Of a stretch of 64,000 bases of DNA, positions 26,370-35,016 are shown one piece after another. The stretch covers positions 310,001 through 374,000 of the forward strand of contig NZ_BMNS01000002.1 in the NCBI RefSeq assembly GCF_014646675.1, given 5' to 3'. The notes under the pieces are model-generated. The model was not told the DNA's origin. It saw only the letters and a list, made by a program, of their open reading frames with translations, and made no database searches. The number at the start of each line of letters is the position of its first letter. The first letter of the stretch is position 1. The translations under genes and the position numbers were made by a program. The DNA comes from Lutibacter litoralis (lineage in GTDB: Bacteria > Bacteroidota > Bacteroidia > Flavobacteriales > Flavobacteriaceae).

Positions 26370-29300
26370 ATGAATTACAATAGCGTTAAAATAACTACTA
26401 CTGAAGCCGAAAAAATACTTTTAAATATTTATAATTTAAAAGGAAAAGCGACTAAACTTCCAGGAGAAGTAGATTTCAACTTTAGAGTTAAAATTGAAAA
26501 TTCAACTAGTTATATTTTAAAAATTTCAAGACCCCATGAAGATTTAGACTGCATCGATTTTCAACAAAAGCTATTAAAATATATTGTAAAAAAAGATTCA
26601 AATTTAACTGTTCCAAAAATTATTGTAGATTCAAAAGGAAATAACATTTCTCAAATTATTGATGGTTTTGGTAAAACTAGAAAAGTTAGATTACTTACTT
26701 GGATATCTGGACGTATTTGGAGTTCGGTTAATCCACAATTAGACAATTTACGTTTTAGTTTAGGAAATAAATGTGGTTTGTTAACACGAACTCTACAAGG
26801 ATTTGAGCACCCAAAAGCAACAAGAAATTTTGATTGGGATATTGCGCAATCACTTTGGACAAAAAAACATTTAAATCTATTTAATTTTGATGAAAAAGAA
26901 ATCATAACCTATTTTCAACATAAATTTGAAAATAACGTTGAATCTTACTCAAAATTAAGAAAATCGGTAGTTCATAATGATGCTAATGACAATAACATAA
27001 TTGTTTCAGAAAATTTGATTAACCCAAAAGTTGAAGCAATAATTGACTTTGGAGATGCCATAAATACGCAAATAATAAATGATGTAGCAATAACCTTGTA
27101 CACAACAATAAACGAGAACAATCCGTTAGCCGCAGCCTTACCAATTGTAAAAGGGTACCATAATTCTTTTCCATTAAAAGAAGCTGAACTCGAACATTTA
27201 TATACTGCTGTGGCAATGCGCTTAATTATTTCAGTTACAAAATCGGCAATTAATAAAATAAAAGAACCAGACAATGAGTATTTACAAATAAGCGAAAAAC
27301 CTGCTTGGGAAATTTTAAAAAGATGGCATAAAATACCTGCGGATTTTGCACTATACAGTTTTAGAAAAGCGTGCGGTTTTACAGCACATCCAAATGAAAA
27401 AAAACTTAATAACTGGATTTTAGAAAATAATTTTCAACTATCCGAATTATTTCCAACAATTCAAAAAAATAAAATTCAACCTTTAGATTTAAGCGTTTCC
27501 AGTAAATGGATTGGACATCAAGAAGCGTTTAACGATTTAGATTTATTTGAATATAAAATCAACAAATTACAGGCTAAAAATCCTTCAAAAATAATTGCTG
27601 GGGGATATTTAGAACCGCGTCCAATATATACCTCGGAAGATTTTGATACCATTGGAAATAATGGAAGAGAAAGTAGAACCATTCATTTAGGAGTTGATTT
27701 TTGGTTACCTTCACAAACTCCTGTTCACACATTATTTAATGGTGAAATTGTAGTTTGCTATAATAATGCCGGCAATAAATTATATGGTGGACTTATTATT
27801 TTAAAACATACTATTCAAAATTTTGAATTTTATACATTATACGGGCATTTAAGTATAGAAAGTGTTAGCAACAAAAAAATTGGAGATACCATTAAAAAAG
27901 GTGATTGCATTGGTTATTTAGGAAATCGAAAAGAAAATGGCAGTTGGGTACCTCACTTACATTTTCAAGTTTTGCTTGCGCTTTTAGATTTTAAAAATGA
28001 TTTCCCAGGTGTTGCAAATTTTAATGAAATTGAAGTTTGGAAAAGTATTTGTCCTAATCCTAATTTATTGTTTAAAACAAAAGGGCTTCAAACTAAAAAA
28101 GAAACTTCAAATACCGAATTAATTAATTTCAGAAAACAATATTTAGGAAAAAGTTTAAGTCTGCAATATAAAACTCCCATTAAAATGGTTCGTGGAGCAG
28201 GGCAATATTTAATGGATGAAATTGGAACAAAATATTTAGATACTGTAAATAATGTTGCACATGTTGGTCATGAGCATTTTTCCGTTGTAAAAGCTGGTCA
28301 AGAGCAAATGGCATTGATAAACACAAATTCACGCTATTTACACGAAAATATAAATGCACTTACCAGTGAATTATTAAAAACCTTACCGCCTGAATTAAAT
28401 GTGCTGCATTTTGTAAATTCTGGTAGCGAAGCCAATGAACTTGCTATTAGAATGGCAAAAGCCGCCACAGGAGAAAAAGATATAATTGCTTCGGAAGTTG
28501 GGTATCACGGCAATTCTAATATGTGTGTTGCAATTAGCTCGTATAAATTTGATGGTAAAGGAGGAGATGGTGCGCCAGAACATACTCATGTTTTTCCTAT
28601 ACCAGATAATTTTAGAGGAAAATATACTGGAAATAATACTGGAAAATTATATGTGCACGAAGTTGAAAAATGTATTGTAAATATTCATAATAAAGGCAGA
28701 AACGTATGTGCATTTATTATTGAACCAATAATAAGTTGTGGCGGACAAATTGAATTACCAGAAGATTTTTTAGCACAATCTTACAAATTAATTAGAAAAA
28801 CTGGAGGTGTTTGTATTTCAGATGAAGTGCAAACTGGCTGTGGAAGAATGGGGAATACATTTTGGGGTTTTCAATTACATAATGTAGTTCCAGATATTGT
28901 AACTATAGGAAAACCATTAGGTAATGGACATCCAATTGCAGCAGTGGCTTGTACTCAAGAAATTGCTGATAAATTTGCCAACGGAATGGAATATTTTAAT
29001 ACGTTTGGAGGAAACCCAGTTTCGTGCGCTATTGCTAGTGAAGTTTTAAAAACAATAAAACGAGAAAATTTACAAGAAAACGCTTTAAAAGTTGGTGAAT
29101 TTTTAAAGAATGAGCTGAAACTGCTTGCCAAAGATTTTCCAATTATTGGTGCTATTCGCGGGCAAGGATTATTCTTAGGAATTGAATTAGTTGACCATAA
29201 TTTAAAGCCATTAGCTGCACAAACAGATTATTTAGCAAATAGGATGAAAGATCACAAAATTTTAATGAGTGTTGATGGTCCAGACCATAATGTTTTAAAA

Positions 29301-29396
29301 ATAAAGCCTCCTATTGTTTTTTCTAAAGAAAATACAGAAGAACTCTTATTTTATTTACGAAAAATACTTTCAGAAGATTTTATGCACTCAATTTAA
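26370..29396 (+). CDS. Three-domain fusion: APH-type kinase, M23 metallopeptidase-like domain, class III aminotransferase
   Basis: A 1008-residue soluble protein. Residues about 10-340 are an aminoglycoside/choline kinase-like domain with the catalytic loop HNDANDNN (His202, Asp204, Asn209) and DFGD (226-229). Residues about 400-560 are a LytM/M23 fold keeping all expected zinc and catalytic residues: His439 and Asp443 (HLGVD), His493 (YGHLS), His529 and His531 (HLH). Residues about 600-1003 are a class III PLP enzyme with Lys848 in IGKPLGNGHPIA. Kinase plus class III enzyme recalls eukaryotic hydroxylysine kinase and phospholyases, which phosphorylate an amino alcohol and then eliminate phosphate and ammonia; that role is inference. 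No signal peptide. It ends tail-to-tail with the racemase gene. Confidence 0.9.
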   Translation: MNYNSVKITTTEAEKILLNIYNLKGKATKLPGEVDFNFRVKIENSTSYILKISRPHEDLDCIDFQQKLLKYIVKKDSNLTVPKIIVDSKGNNISQIIDGFGKTRKVRLLTWISGRIWSSVNPQLDNLRFSLGNKCGLLTRTLQGFEHPKATRNFDWDIAQSLWTKKHLNLFNFDEKEIITYFQHKFENNVESYSKLRKSVVHNDANDNNIIVSENLINPKVEAIIDFGDAINTQIINDVAITLYTTINENNPLAAALPIVKGYHNSFPLKEAELEHLYTAVAMRLIISVTKSAINKIKEPDNEYLQISEKPAWEILKRWHKIPADFALYSFRKACGFTAHPNEKKLNNWILENNFQLSELFPTIQKNKIQPLDLSVSSKWIGHQEAFNDLDLFEYKINKLQAKNPSKIIAGGYLEPRPIYTSEDFDTIGNNGRESRTIHLGVDFWLPSQTPVHTLFNGEIVVCYNNAGNKLYGGLIILKHTIQNFEFYTLYGHLSIESVSNKKIGDTIKKGDCIGYLGNRKENGSWVPHLHFQVLLALLDFKNDFPGVANFNEIEVWKSICPNPNLLFKTKGLQTKKETSNTELINFRKQYLGKSLSLQYKTPIKMVRGAGQYLMDEIGTKYLDTVNNVAHVGHEHFSVVKAGQEQMALINTNSRYLHENINALTSELLKTLPPELNVLHFVNSGSEANELAIRMAKAATGEKDIIASEVGYHGNSNMCVAISSYKFDGKGGDGAPEHTHVFPIPDNFRGKYTGNNTGKLYVHEVEKCIVNIHNKGRNVCAFIIEPIISCGGQIELPEDFLAQSYKLIRKTGGVCISDEVQTGCGRMGNTFWGFQLHNVVPDIVTIGKPLGNGHPIAAVACTQEIADKFANGMEYFNTFGGNPVSCAIASEVLKTIKRENLQENALKVGEFLKNELKLLAKDFPIIGAIRGQGLFLGIELVDHNLKPLAAQTDYLANRMKDHKILMSVDGPDHNVLKIKPPIVFSKENTEELLFYLRKILSEDFMHSI

Positions 29397-30466
29397 ATCA
29401 ATCGTTTTTCAATATATCTAGAATTCATAATTCTTAAAGCTCCCATATATTTCATTTTAAATGAAACAACGTCTCCTATCTTATATTTTTTTCTAGTATC
29501 TTGTAAATCTACCACCAACATATCTGAACTAGCACCAATAAATGTTAGTTTTTTATCTACAGGAATTAAAAAATCTGTTGTAGCAATATCTAATAACCCA
29601 ATATCTAAAATTGCTCTTCTATGTGTATTTCCATAATCATCAGGGTTAATTTCTAGTAATTCTCCTGATGGATTTTCTTCTAAATCACCATAGGGTAATA
29701 CCGGCTTTTCTGTAATTTCAATTATTTCAGCATGCAATAAAAAAACATCGTTTTTCATTTTTGGAATTGTCTTATTTGAAAATAAATCGACTCCAAAAAA
29801 TAAGGTTTCTCCAATTCTAAAATGATTCACTCCTTTAGGAATTTGTTGTTTTTGTAACAAAGGAATCATAACCGAAGAACCTCCAGTAACGTAATCAATT
29901 TTTTTACCGAATTTAGCTTCAATTAATTGTTCGTATAAACTTAACTGTATTAATTTATCTTTACTTGGCATAACGCCACTTAAACAATTTAAATTTGCAC
30001 CAATACCAACAACTTTTATATTAGGAAGTTCAAATACTTTTTTGTAGAATTCCAATAAATGTTCTCCCAAAATACCTTCGCGTAAATCTCCAAGTTCTAT
30101 CATAATAATTATACGATGTACTTTATTTTGATTTTCAGCTTCTTCGGATAGCCATTTAATGGTTGTAAACTCTGTATTAAAACTTACATCGGCATATTTA
30201 ACTATATTTTTAATACTTCTTTTTGCAGGTGGCTTAATATAAATAGTTTCAACTTTTGAATTTATAGACTTAATAGTTTTTAAATTTGTGAGCCTCGCAT
30301 CACATACTTGTTCTTCTCCTAAGGATAATAAATATTCCAAAAACTGTTTATGCCCACATAGCATTTTTACCACTGGAGCCCACTCTTTATCATGCTCTTT
30401 AAAGAGGTTTTTTAAATAATTATAATTAGTCTCTAAAGATTTTTTATTAAGTGTTACAAAAGCCAT
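29393..30466 (-). CDS. Alanine/ornithine racemase family PLP enzyme
   Basis: A 357-residue fold-type III PLP protein. Lys34 in APVVKMLCGH is the expected Schiff-base lysine; IKPPAKRSI, ELGDLREGI, VTGGSSVMIP and FRIGETLFFGVDL match the alanine/ornithine racemase group rather than classical Alr. It may racemise ornithine or a related diamino acid; the substrate is not certain. It is the last gene of the unit rpsU-GNAT-symporter-racemase, three bases after the symporter stop. Its stop overlaps that of the convergent fusion gene within TTTAAA. Confidence 0.83.
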   Translation of the reverse strand: MAFVTLNKKSLETNYNYLKNLFKEHDKEWAPVVKMLCGHKQFLEYLLSLGEEQVCDARLTNLKTIKSINSKVETIYIKPPAKRSIKNIVKYADVSFNTEFTTIKWLSEEAENQNKVHRIIIMIELGDLREGILGEHLLEFYKKVFELPNIKVVGIGANLNCLSGVMPSKDKLIQLSLYEQLIEAKFGKKIDYVTGGSSVMIPLLQKQQIPKGVNHFRIGETLFFGVDLFSNKTIPKMKNDVFLLHAEIIEITEKPVLPYGDLEENPSGELLEINPDDYGNTHRRAILDIGLLDIATTDFLIPVDKKLTFIGASSDMLVVDLQDTRKKYKIGDVVSFKMKYMGALRIMNSRYIEKRLI

Positions 30467-30469
30467 AAT

Positions 30470-31873
30470 TTAATTTTTAATGGATAAATAACTAATTGAA
30501 GAGAGCGAAATTCCTACTATAATAGGATCCAAACCAAATGGAATTGGTATTTGTAAAACGGATAATATTAATGTAGAAAACCCACCTAATAACATTGAAA
30601 CAAGTGCCGCTTTTGGTTTTCTTTTTTTTGAAATAAGAATACCAAGTACGGGAATTAACAAACCGGAAACCATAAAAGAATAGGACAGAAGCATTAATTC
30701 TAATACACTTTGCATTGAACTAGCAATTAAAATAGCCAATCCTCCAATTATAAAAGTAGTGATTTGTGAAATTTTAATAGTATTAGGGCTTAAATCTTTA
30801 AAACCTAAAATATCTGTGACAAAATTTCCTGACGCTGCTAAAAGACAACTGTCTGCAGTAGACATAATTGCTGAAAAATAAGCTGATAACATTAAACCCA
30901 TAAAACCAACAGGAAGCACTTTTTTTAATAATAAAGGCATTCCAATTTCAGGATCCATTAATAGTGCATTGTCAAAACCTTCTGCTGCAAATAACCCTTT
31001 TGCAGCTGCTATTCGAGCAAATAGACCTAAAATTACCCCCATAAATGCCATAATAGGGTATTCAAATAAACCTGCAATAAACCAAGCTTTTTTAGCAGTT
31101 CTTTCGTTTTTACAAGCATATATTCTTTGGTATAACGTCATACCAACAAACCAAATGGGTACAATAATTACAAACCAATTAACCAACTGAACCCAGGTTA
31201 CATTTTGTAAAGAGTAAAATTTATTTGGTAATACATTTATAATTTCATGATAACCGCCTAAATAATTATAGGCAACAGGAATTCCAATAAAAATTAAACC
31301 TGCCATTAAAATAATCCACTGAAAAGTATCAGTGTAAATGACGGCTTTCATTCCTCCAAAGACAGTGTAAACGAGTGCAATCCCACCCATAATTAGTAAG
31401 GCATCTAATAAATCTAAACTAGGAAATGTTCCGATAGCTAATTTAGCTCCTGCTAAAAATTGCGACGAAGTAAAACCTAAATATCCTATAAAAGATATAA
31501 TACCCGCAACCATGGCTACAGTAACTCCATAGTTGTGTTTTAAAAATTCAGGAAATGTTAAAAACCCATGTAAATTACCTTGCTGCACTACTTTTGGTAT
31601 TAAAAAAACAGCACTTAACCAAGCCCCAATTAAACCTGTAAATAGCATCCAAGATCCAGATATGCCCATCATAAAACCGAGCCCTCCTAAACCAATTGAG
31701 AACCCACCACCAACATCTGTAGCAACTACTGAAAGTCCAATATGAGCGCTACTCATTTTACCACCTCCAATATAATAATCCTTAACATCTTTATTCTTTT
31801 TGAAATAGTAAAAACCTATTCCAAGTACTAAAATCATGTATATTACAAAGACAATTATGTCTATAATTTCCAT
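30470..31873 (-). CDS. Sodium:solute symporter (SSS family)
   Basis: A 467-residue inner-membrane transporter with about 12-13 hydrophobic segments. The family signature is clear: DYYIGGGKMSSAHIGLSV near the N-terminus, ATDVGGGFSIGLGG, FGGMKAVIYTDTFQW and SAYFSAIMSTADSCLLAASGN, the last carrying the second sodium site. SSS members carry amino acids, sugars or organic acids with sodium; the substrate cannot be read from sequence. Its tight coupling to a PLP racemase and convergence with a kinase/aminotransferase fusion suggest an amino compound (inference). Confidence 0.88.
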   Translation of the reverse strand: MEIIDIIVFVIYMILVLGIGFYYFKKNKDVKDYYIGGGKMSSAHIGLSVVATDVGGGFSIGLGGLGFMMGISGSWMLFTGLIGAWLSAVFLIPKVVQQGNLHGFLTFPEFLKHNYGVTVAMVAGIISFIGYLGFTSSQFLAGAKLAIGTFPSLDLLDALLIMGGIALVYTVFGGMKAVIYTDTFQWIILMAGLIFIGIPVAYNYLGGYHEIINVLPNKFYSLQNVTWVQLVNWFVIIVPIWFVGMTLYQRIYACKNERTAKKAWFIAGLFEYPIMAFMGVILGLFARIAAAKGLFAAEGFDNALLMDPEIGMPLLLKKVLPVGFMGLMLSAYFSAIMSTADSCLLAASGNFVTDILGFKDLSPNTIKISQITTFIIGGLAILIASSMQSVLELMLLSYSFMVSGLLIPVLGILISKKRKPKAALVSMLLGGFSTLILSVLQIPIPFGLDPIIVGISLSSISYLSIKN

Positions 31874-31885
31874 AACTAATTTCGA

Positions 31886-32329
31886 CTATTTTTTTAAGCG
31901 CATTTCTAAATATTTGTTTTCAAACCCTAGTTTCTCGTACAAAAATTTTGCTGGATTATTTGGCTCAACGTGTAAGGCTATATCTCCATCAGCAATCTCA
32001 ATTGCCTTTTGCATTATTTTTTTCCCAACTCCTTTACCTCTAGCTTTATTGTGCACTGCTATATAAACTAGAATATTTTCAGGAATATAACCCTCCATTC
32101 CAGTTTTATTTACTATAGTTATTCCTAATGCTTCATCTTCATCATTAAAAACCAAAACAAAACCGCCCAACCCCTTTTCTGAATCTTTTACAGCAAAATT
32201 TAAACATTTCAAAATAGCATCTCTTTCATCTCCAAACTCTTCTAAATGATTAAATAGAAATTCTACAATTGTTTCCTTTTCTTGCTTAGTTGGTTTAGAA
32301 TCTTCATTGTAAATTTTAAATTTTTCCAT
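31886..32329 (-). CDS. GNAT family N-acetyltransferase
   Basis: A 147-residue acetyl-CoA dependent transferase. The cofactor motif is ILVYIAVHNKARGKGVGKKIMQ region, with RGKGVG binding the pyrophosphate, and ending in LYEKLGFENKYLEM, the usual last strand. The target is unknown. It lies ten bases after rpsU and 12 bases before the symporter gene. It may act on the transported compound or, like RimI-type enzymes, on a ribosomal protein; neither can be decided. Confidence 0.85.
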   Translation of the reverse strand: MEKFKIYNEDSKPTKQEKETIVEFLFNHLEEFGDERDAILKCLNFAVKDSEKGLGGFVLVFNDEDEALGITIVNKTGMEGYIPENILVYIAVHNKARGKGVGKKIMQKAIEIADGDIALHVEPNNPAKFLYEKLGFENKYLEMRLKK

Positions 32330-32339
32330 TACTACTATA

Positions 32340-32534
32340 CTATTGATTTTCTTGATCTCTAAGATGTTGTTTATAGGCCGCTTTCTCGATTTGCCTTCTT
32401 CTTTTTACAGATTTTTTAGTAAAATGTTTATTCTCTCTTAATTGATTCAAAACCTTTGTGTTTCTAGTTTTTCTTTTATAACGCTTTAAAGCCCTATCAA
32501 TATTTTCACCTTCTTTTACAGGAATTATTAACAT
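32340..32534 (-). CDS. rpsU: Small ribosomal subunit protein bS21
   Basis: A 64-residue, strongly basic protein with the bS21 signature EGENIDRALKRYKRKT, LRENKHFTKKSVKRR and a Lys/Arg-rich tail. In Bacteroidota, bS21 helps to hide the anti-Shine-Dalgarno sequence of 16S rRNA. In Flavobacterium johnsoniae the rpsU gene is reported to have a strong Shine-Dalgarno for self-regulation; here the 25 bases before ATG (AAAAACAATAAAAAT) show none. A perfect 26-base palindrome lies 38-63 bases upstream. It heads a unit with GNAT, symporter and racemase genes. Confidence 0.95.
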   Translation of the reverse strand: MLIIPVKEGENIDRALKRYKRKTRNTKVLNQLRENKHFTKKSVKRRRQIEKAAYKQHLRDQENQ

Positions 32535-32571
32535 ATATTTTTATTGTTTTTTATGATTTCTGCTAAAATAC

Positions 32572-32597
32572 AAAATAGTTTCTATAGAAACTATTTT
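32572..32597. promoter_or_regulatory. Perfect 26-base palindrome upstream of rpsU
   Basis: The 13-base arm AAAATAGTTTCTA is followed directly by its exact reverse complement. On the minus strand its end overlaps TATTTTG, a near -7 box for rpsU. It could be an operator, a leader hairpin, or a terminator for the marR transcript that ends at 32729. The rest of the gap (32598-32728) is AT-rich with nothing recognised. Confidence 0.6.
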
Positions 32598-32728
32598 TAA
32601 CAACGATATATATTTTAAGATTAATTACATTTACTGTATTTATTTTAACACATATAACAATAATATACAAAAAATCAACTATTAATCAATGGATTCTACA
32701 GAAAATTTAAAGAATAATAAAAATGATC

Positions 32729-33208
32729 TTATTTTTCGTTTGAAAATTCTTCTGCAGTAATTATGGGCGAAGCATCTAACTCTTCAACCTCCATAATTTG
32801 AGTTAATAAATCAATTCCTTCAATAATTGTTTGCAATTTTTCTGGAGGAAGTGCTTGCAGTTTTTCACTTAATTTTTGCTGAAAAGTAATAGGAGCAGAT
32901 TTCAGTAAATCCATTCCACTGGCAGTTAATGAAATAAGTGTAACTCGTTTATCTGATGCTTTTGGAAGTTTTGCAATGAATCCCTTTTTTTCTAAGCGTC
33001 TTAAAATTCCTGAAATTGTACTGGCATTTAAATTTAAAAACGCTTTAAGTTTAGCTGCATTTGTTTTAAAATCTTCTTGCTCTGCTAAAAACTGTAAACA
33101 CAAAAGTTGAGGAATACTTACGCCCTGTTCTTTTTCTACACGCTTGCTTTCTAAGTTAACCGAGCGCACAATTTTTCGTAACCTTATAAGGATATCAATA
33201 AAATTCAT
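32729..33208 (-). CDS. MarR family transcriptional regulator
   Basis: A 159-residue winged-helix repressor. The DNA-binding core spans about residues 50-110: LNLNASTISGILRRLEKKGFIAKLPKASDKRVTLISLT, shown here in parts, has the recognition helix and the wing with DKR. Helices at both ends form the dimer. The protein is likely autoregulated: a direct repeat TTGATTA lies just upstream of the -7 box. Targets are unknown; there is no divergent gene. The -7 box is so close to ATG that the mRNA is probably leaderless. Confidence 0.87.
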   Translation of the reverse strand: MNFIDILIRLRKIVRSVNLESKRVEKEQGVSIPQLLCLQFLAEQEDFKTNAAKLKAFLNLNASTISGILRRLEKKGFIAKLPKASDKRVTLISLTASGMDLLKSAPITFQQKLSEKLQALPPEKLQTIIEGIDLLTQIMEVEELDASPIITAEEFSNEK

Positions 33209-33212
33209 TTTC

Positions 33213-33220
33213 CAAAATTA
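33213..33220 (-). promoter_or_regulatory. -7 promoter element of the marR gene
   Basis: TAATTTTG on the minus strand with only four bases between it and the ATG, so the transcript probably starts at or beside the start codon. Confidence 0.55.
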
Positions 33221-33227
33221 CGAAAAA

Positions 33228-33242
33228 TTGATTAGTTGATTA
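33228..33242. promoter_or_regulatory. Direct repeat in the marR promoter
   Basis: Two copies of TTGATTA separated by one base (33228-33234 and 33236-33242), lying between the -7 and -33 regions. This is a plausible binding site for the regulator itself, though MarR sites are more often inverted repeats. Confidence 0.35.
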
Positions 33243-33283
33243 CCAAATTGCAATTTCTCAAAATTAATTCTGCAATACTTTCA

Positions 33284-35011
33284 TTATGAAACATTTAATT
33301 TTTCTATAAGATCATGTATCCTTTTTTCAAGAATATTAAGCGTAACTGTCCCCTCTTCTAAAATAATTTCATGAAATTGACGAATATCAAATTTGGAACC
33401 TAATTCCTTTTCTGCCAACTCTCTAAGTTCTCTTATTTTTAGTTCTCCAATTTTATAAGACAATGCTTGCCCTGGCCATGAAATATAGCGATCTATTTCT
33501 GTATTTACTTCATGGATAGAAAGCGCGGTGTTTGATTTTAAATATGTAACAGCTTCTGCTCTAGTCCAATTTTTTATATGAATTCCAGTATCTACTACCA
33601 ACCTACATGCACGCCACATTTCGTAGGTATATTTCCCAAATTCTTCATAAGGTGTTGTATATATTCCCATTTCATCACCTAAAAATTCTGAATACAATCC
33701 CCAACCTTCACCATAAGCCGACAAGTATAAATTCTTTCTAAATTGTGGAATTTCATCACCCATTTCGCTATTTAAACTCATTTGTAAATGGTGTCCAGGA
33801 ACGGCTTCATGCAATGTTAATGCTGGCAAAACATACAAAGGTCTACTCGGTAGATTATAGGTATTAACCCAATAATAACCAGGTTGTGTACTACTACTTG
33901 GAGGACTATATCTACCTGTTGTGTATTTTGGTGCAATTACTGCCGGAACAGGTGCTACACCATAAGGTTTCCTAGGTAATGTTATAAAAAACTTAGGTAA
34001 CTGAGCATCAACTTGCTTTGCAATATTGCGGGCTTCCTTTAATAAATCATTACCCGTTTTCGCATAAAACTGCTCATCTGTCCTTAAAAAAGTTAAAAAA
34101 TCAGAAAAAGAACCTTTAAATTCAACTTCATCAATTATTTGCTGCATTTCAGCTTTAATTCTAGCAACTTCTTCTAATCCTTTTTGATGAACCTCTTCGG
34201 CTGAGATTTTTAACGTTGTATAATATTCAACCCTGTTTTGATAATAAGCTTTTCCATTTGGCTGATTTGAGACTCCACCACTTTCTCTAGTTTTAACAAA
34301 ATATTCGTTTTCAAAAAAGTCTCTTATTATTTTAAACTGAGGGATTATTTTAGTCTCAATAACAATTTTAGCTGCAGTTAACAAAGAATCTTTTTGTTCT
34401 TTAGTACTATTAGTCGCCAAATTTTTGAATGGTGAATAATAAAAACTATCTTCAAAATTCTCAACTATTTGGCTATTGTAAGTGTCTTCAAAATTGTTAA
34501 AAATTATTTTTGGTTGCGAAATTCCTTTCTCTAACCCTTCTCGCATTAATGCAATATGCTGCGAAACAAAATTAGGTAATGCATTTAATTTATTTAAATA
34601 ACTCACAAATTGCTGATGTGTAGCAAAATCTCGAACTTCATAAGGTAAACTTGTATGGAAACCTGCATCGGATAGCAATGGGTTTAAATAAGCTTCATAT
34701 TTATAAAAATCAATTTTTTCTTGAAGTATAAATTTTAATAATGCAGCAGAAATTTGTTCGGATTCGGTAAGTTCTTCTAATTTTATACATCCAAAATAAT
34801 GTAATTGTTGCTCGGCAAAATCAGCTTCATTTTTATAATATTCTTTTGTAAAAACTCCTAAAGGAAATTCTGTTCTATCGAAACCTTGATGTTCTTCATA
34901 AGATCTAATTATGTTATTTAATTCTGAAGAAGAATCATCACATTCCTCATTTCCATGATTACAAGAAATAAATACTATTATTAAACAACATAAACTAAGA
35001 ATATACTTCAT
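33284..35011 (-). CDS. DUF885 family lipoprotein, putative metallopeptidase
   Basis: A 575-residue protein with a lipoprotein signal (VFISC near residue 16). The DUF885 hallmark LTLHEAVPGHHLQMSL is present about residue 400, with histidines that probably bind metal; YGEGWGLYSEFLGDEMG and WPGQALSYKIGELKI are further family motifs. The family resembles M32-type carboxypeptidases in fold, and peptidase activity is inferred, not shown. It is five bases downstream of the aldehyde dehydrogenase gene on the same strand and probably cotranscribed with it. Confidence 0.82.
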   Translation of the reverse strand: MKYILSLCCLIIVFISCNHGNEECDDSSSELNNIIRSYEEHQGFDRTEFPLGVFTKEYYKNEADFAEQQLHYFGCIKLEELTESEQISAALLKFILQEKIDFYKYEAYLNPLLSDAGFHTSLPYEVRDFATHQQFVSYLNKLNALPNFVSQHIALMREGLEKGISQPKIIFNNFEDTYNSQIVENFEDSFYYSPFKNLATNSTKEQKDSLLTAAKIVIETKIIPQFKIIRDFFENEYFVKTRESGGVSNQPNGKAYYQNRVEYYTTLKISAEEVHQKGLEEVARIKAEMQQIIDEVEFKGSFSDFLTFLRTDEQFYAKTGNDLLKEARNIAKQVDAQLPKFFITLPRKPYGVAPVPAVIAPKYTTGRYSPPSSSTQPGYYWVNTYNLPSRPLYVLPALTLHEAVPGHHLQMSLNSEMGDEIPQFRKNLYLSAYGEGWGLYSEFLGDEMGIYTTPYEEFGKYTYEMWRACRLVVDTGIHIKNWTRAEAVTYLKSNTALSIHEVNTEIDRYISWPGQALSYKIGELKIRELRELAEKELGSKFDIRQFHEIILEEGTVTLNILEKRIHDLIEKLNVS

Positions 35012-35016
35012 ACTTT

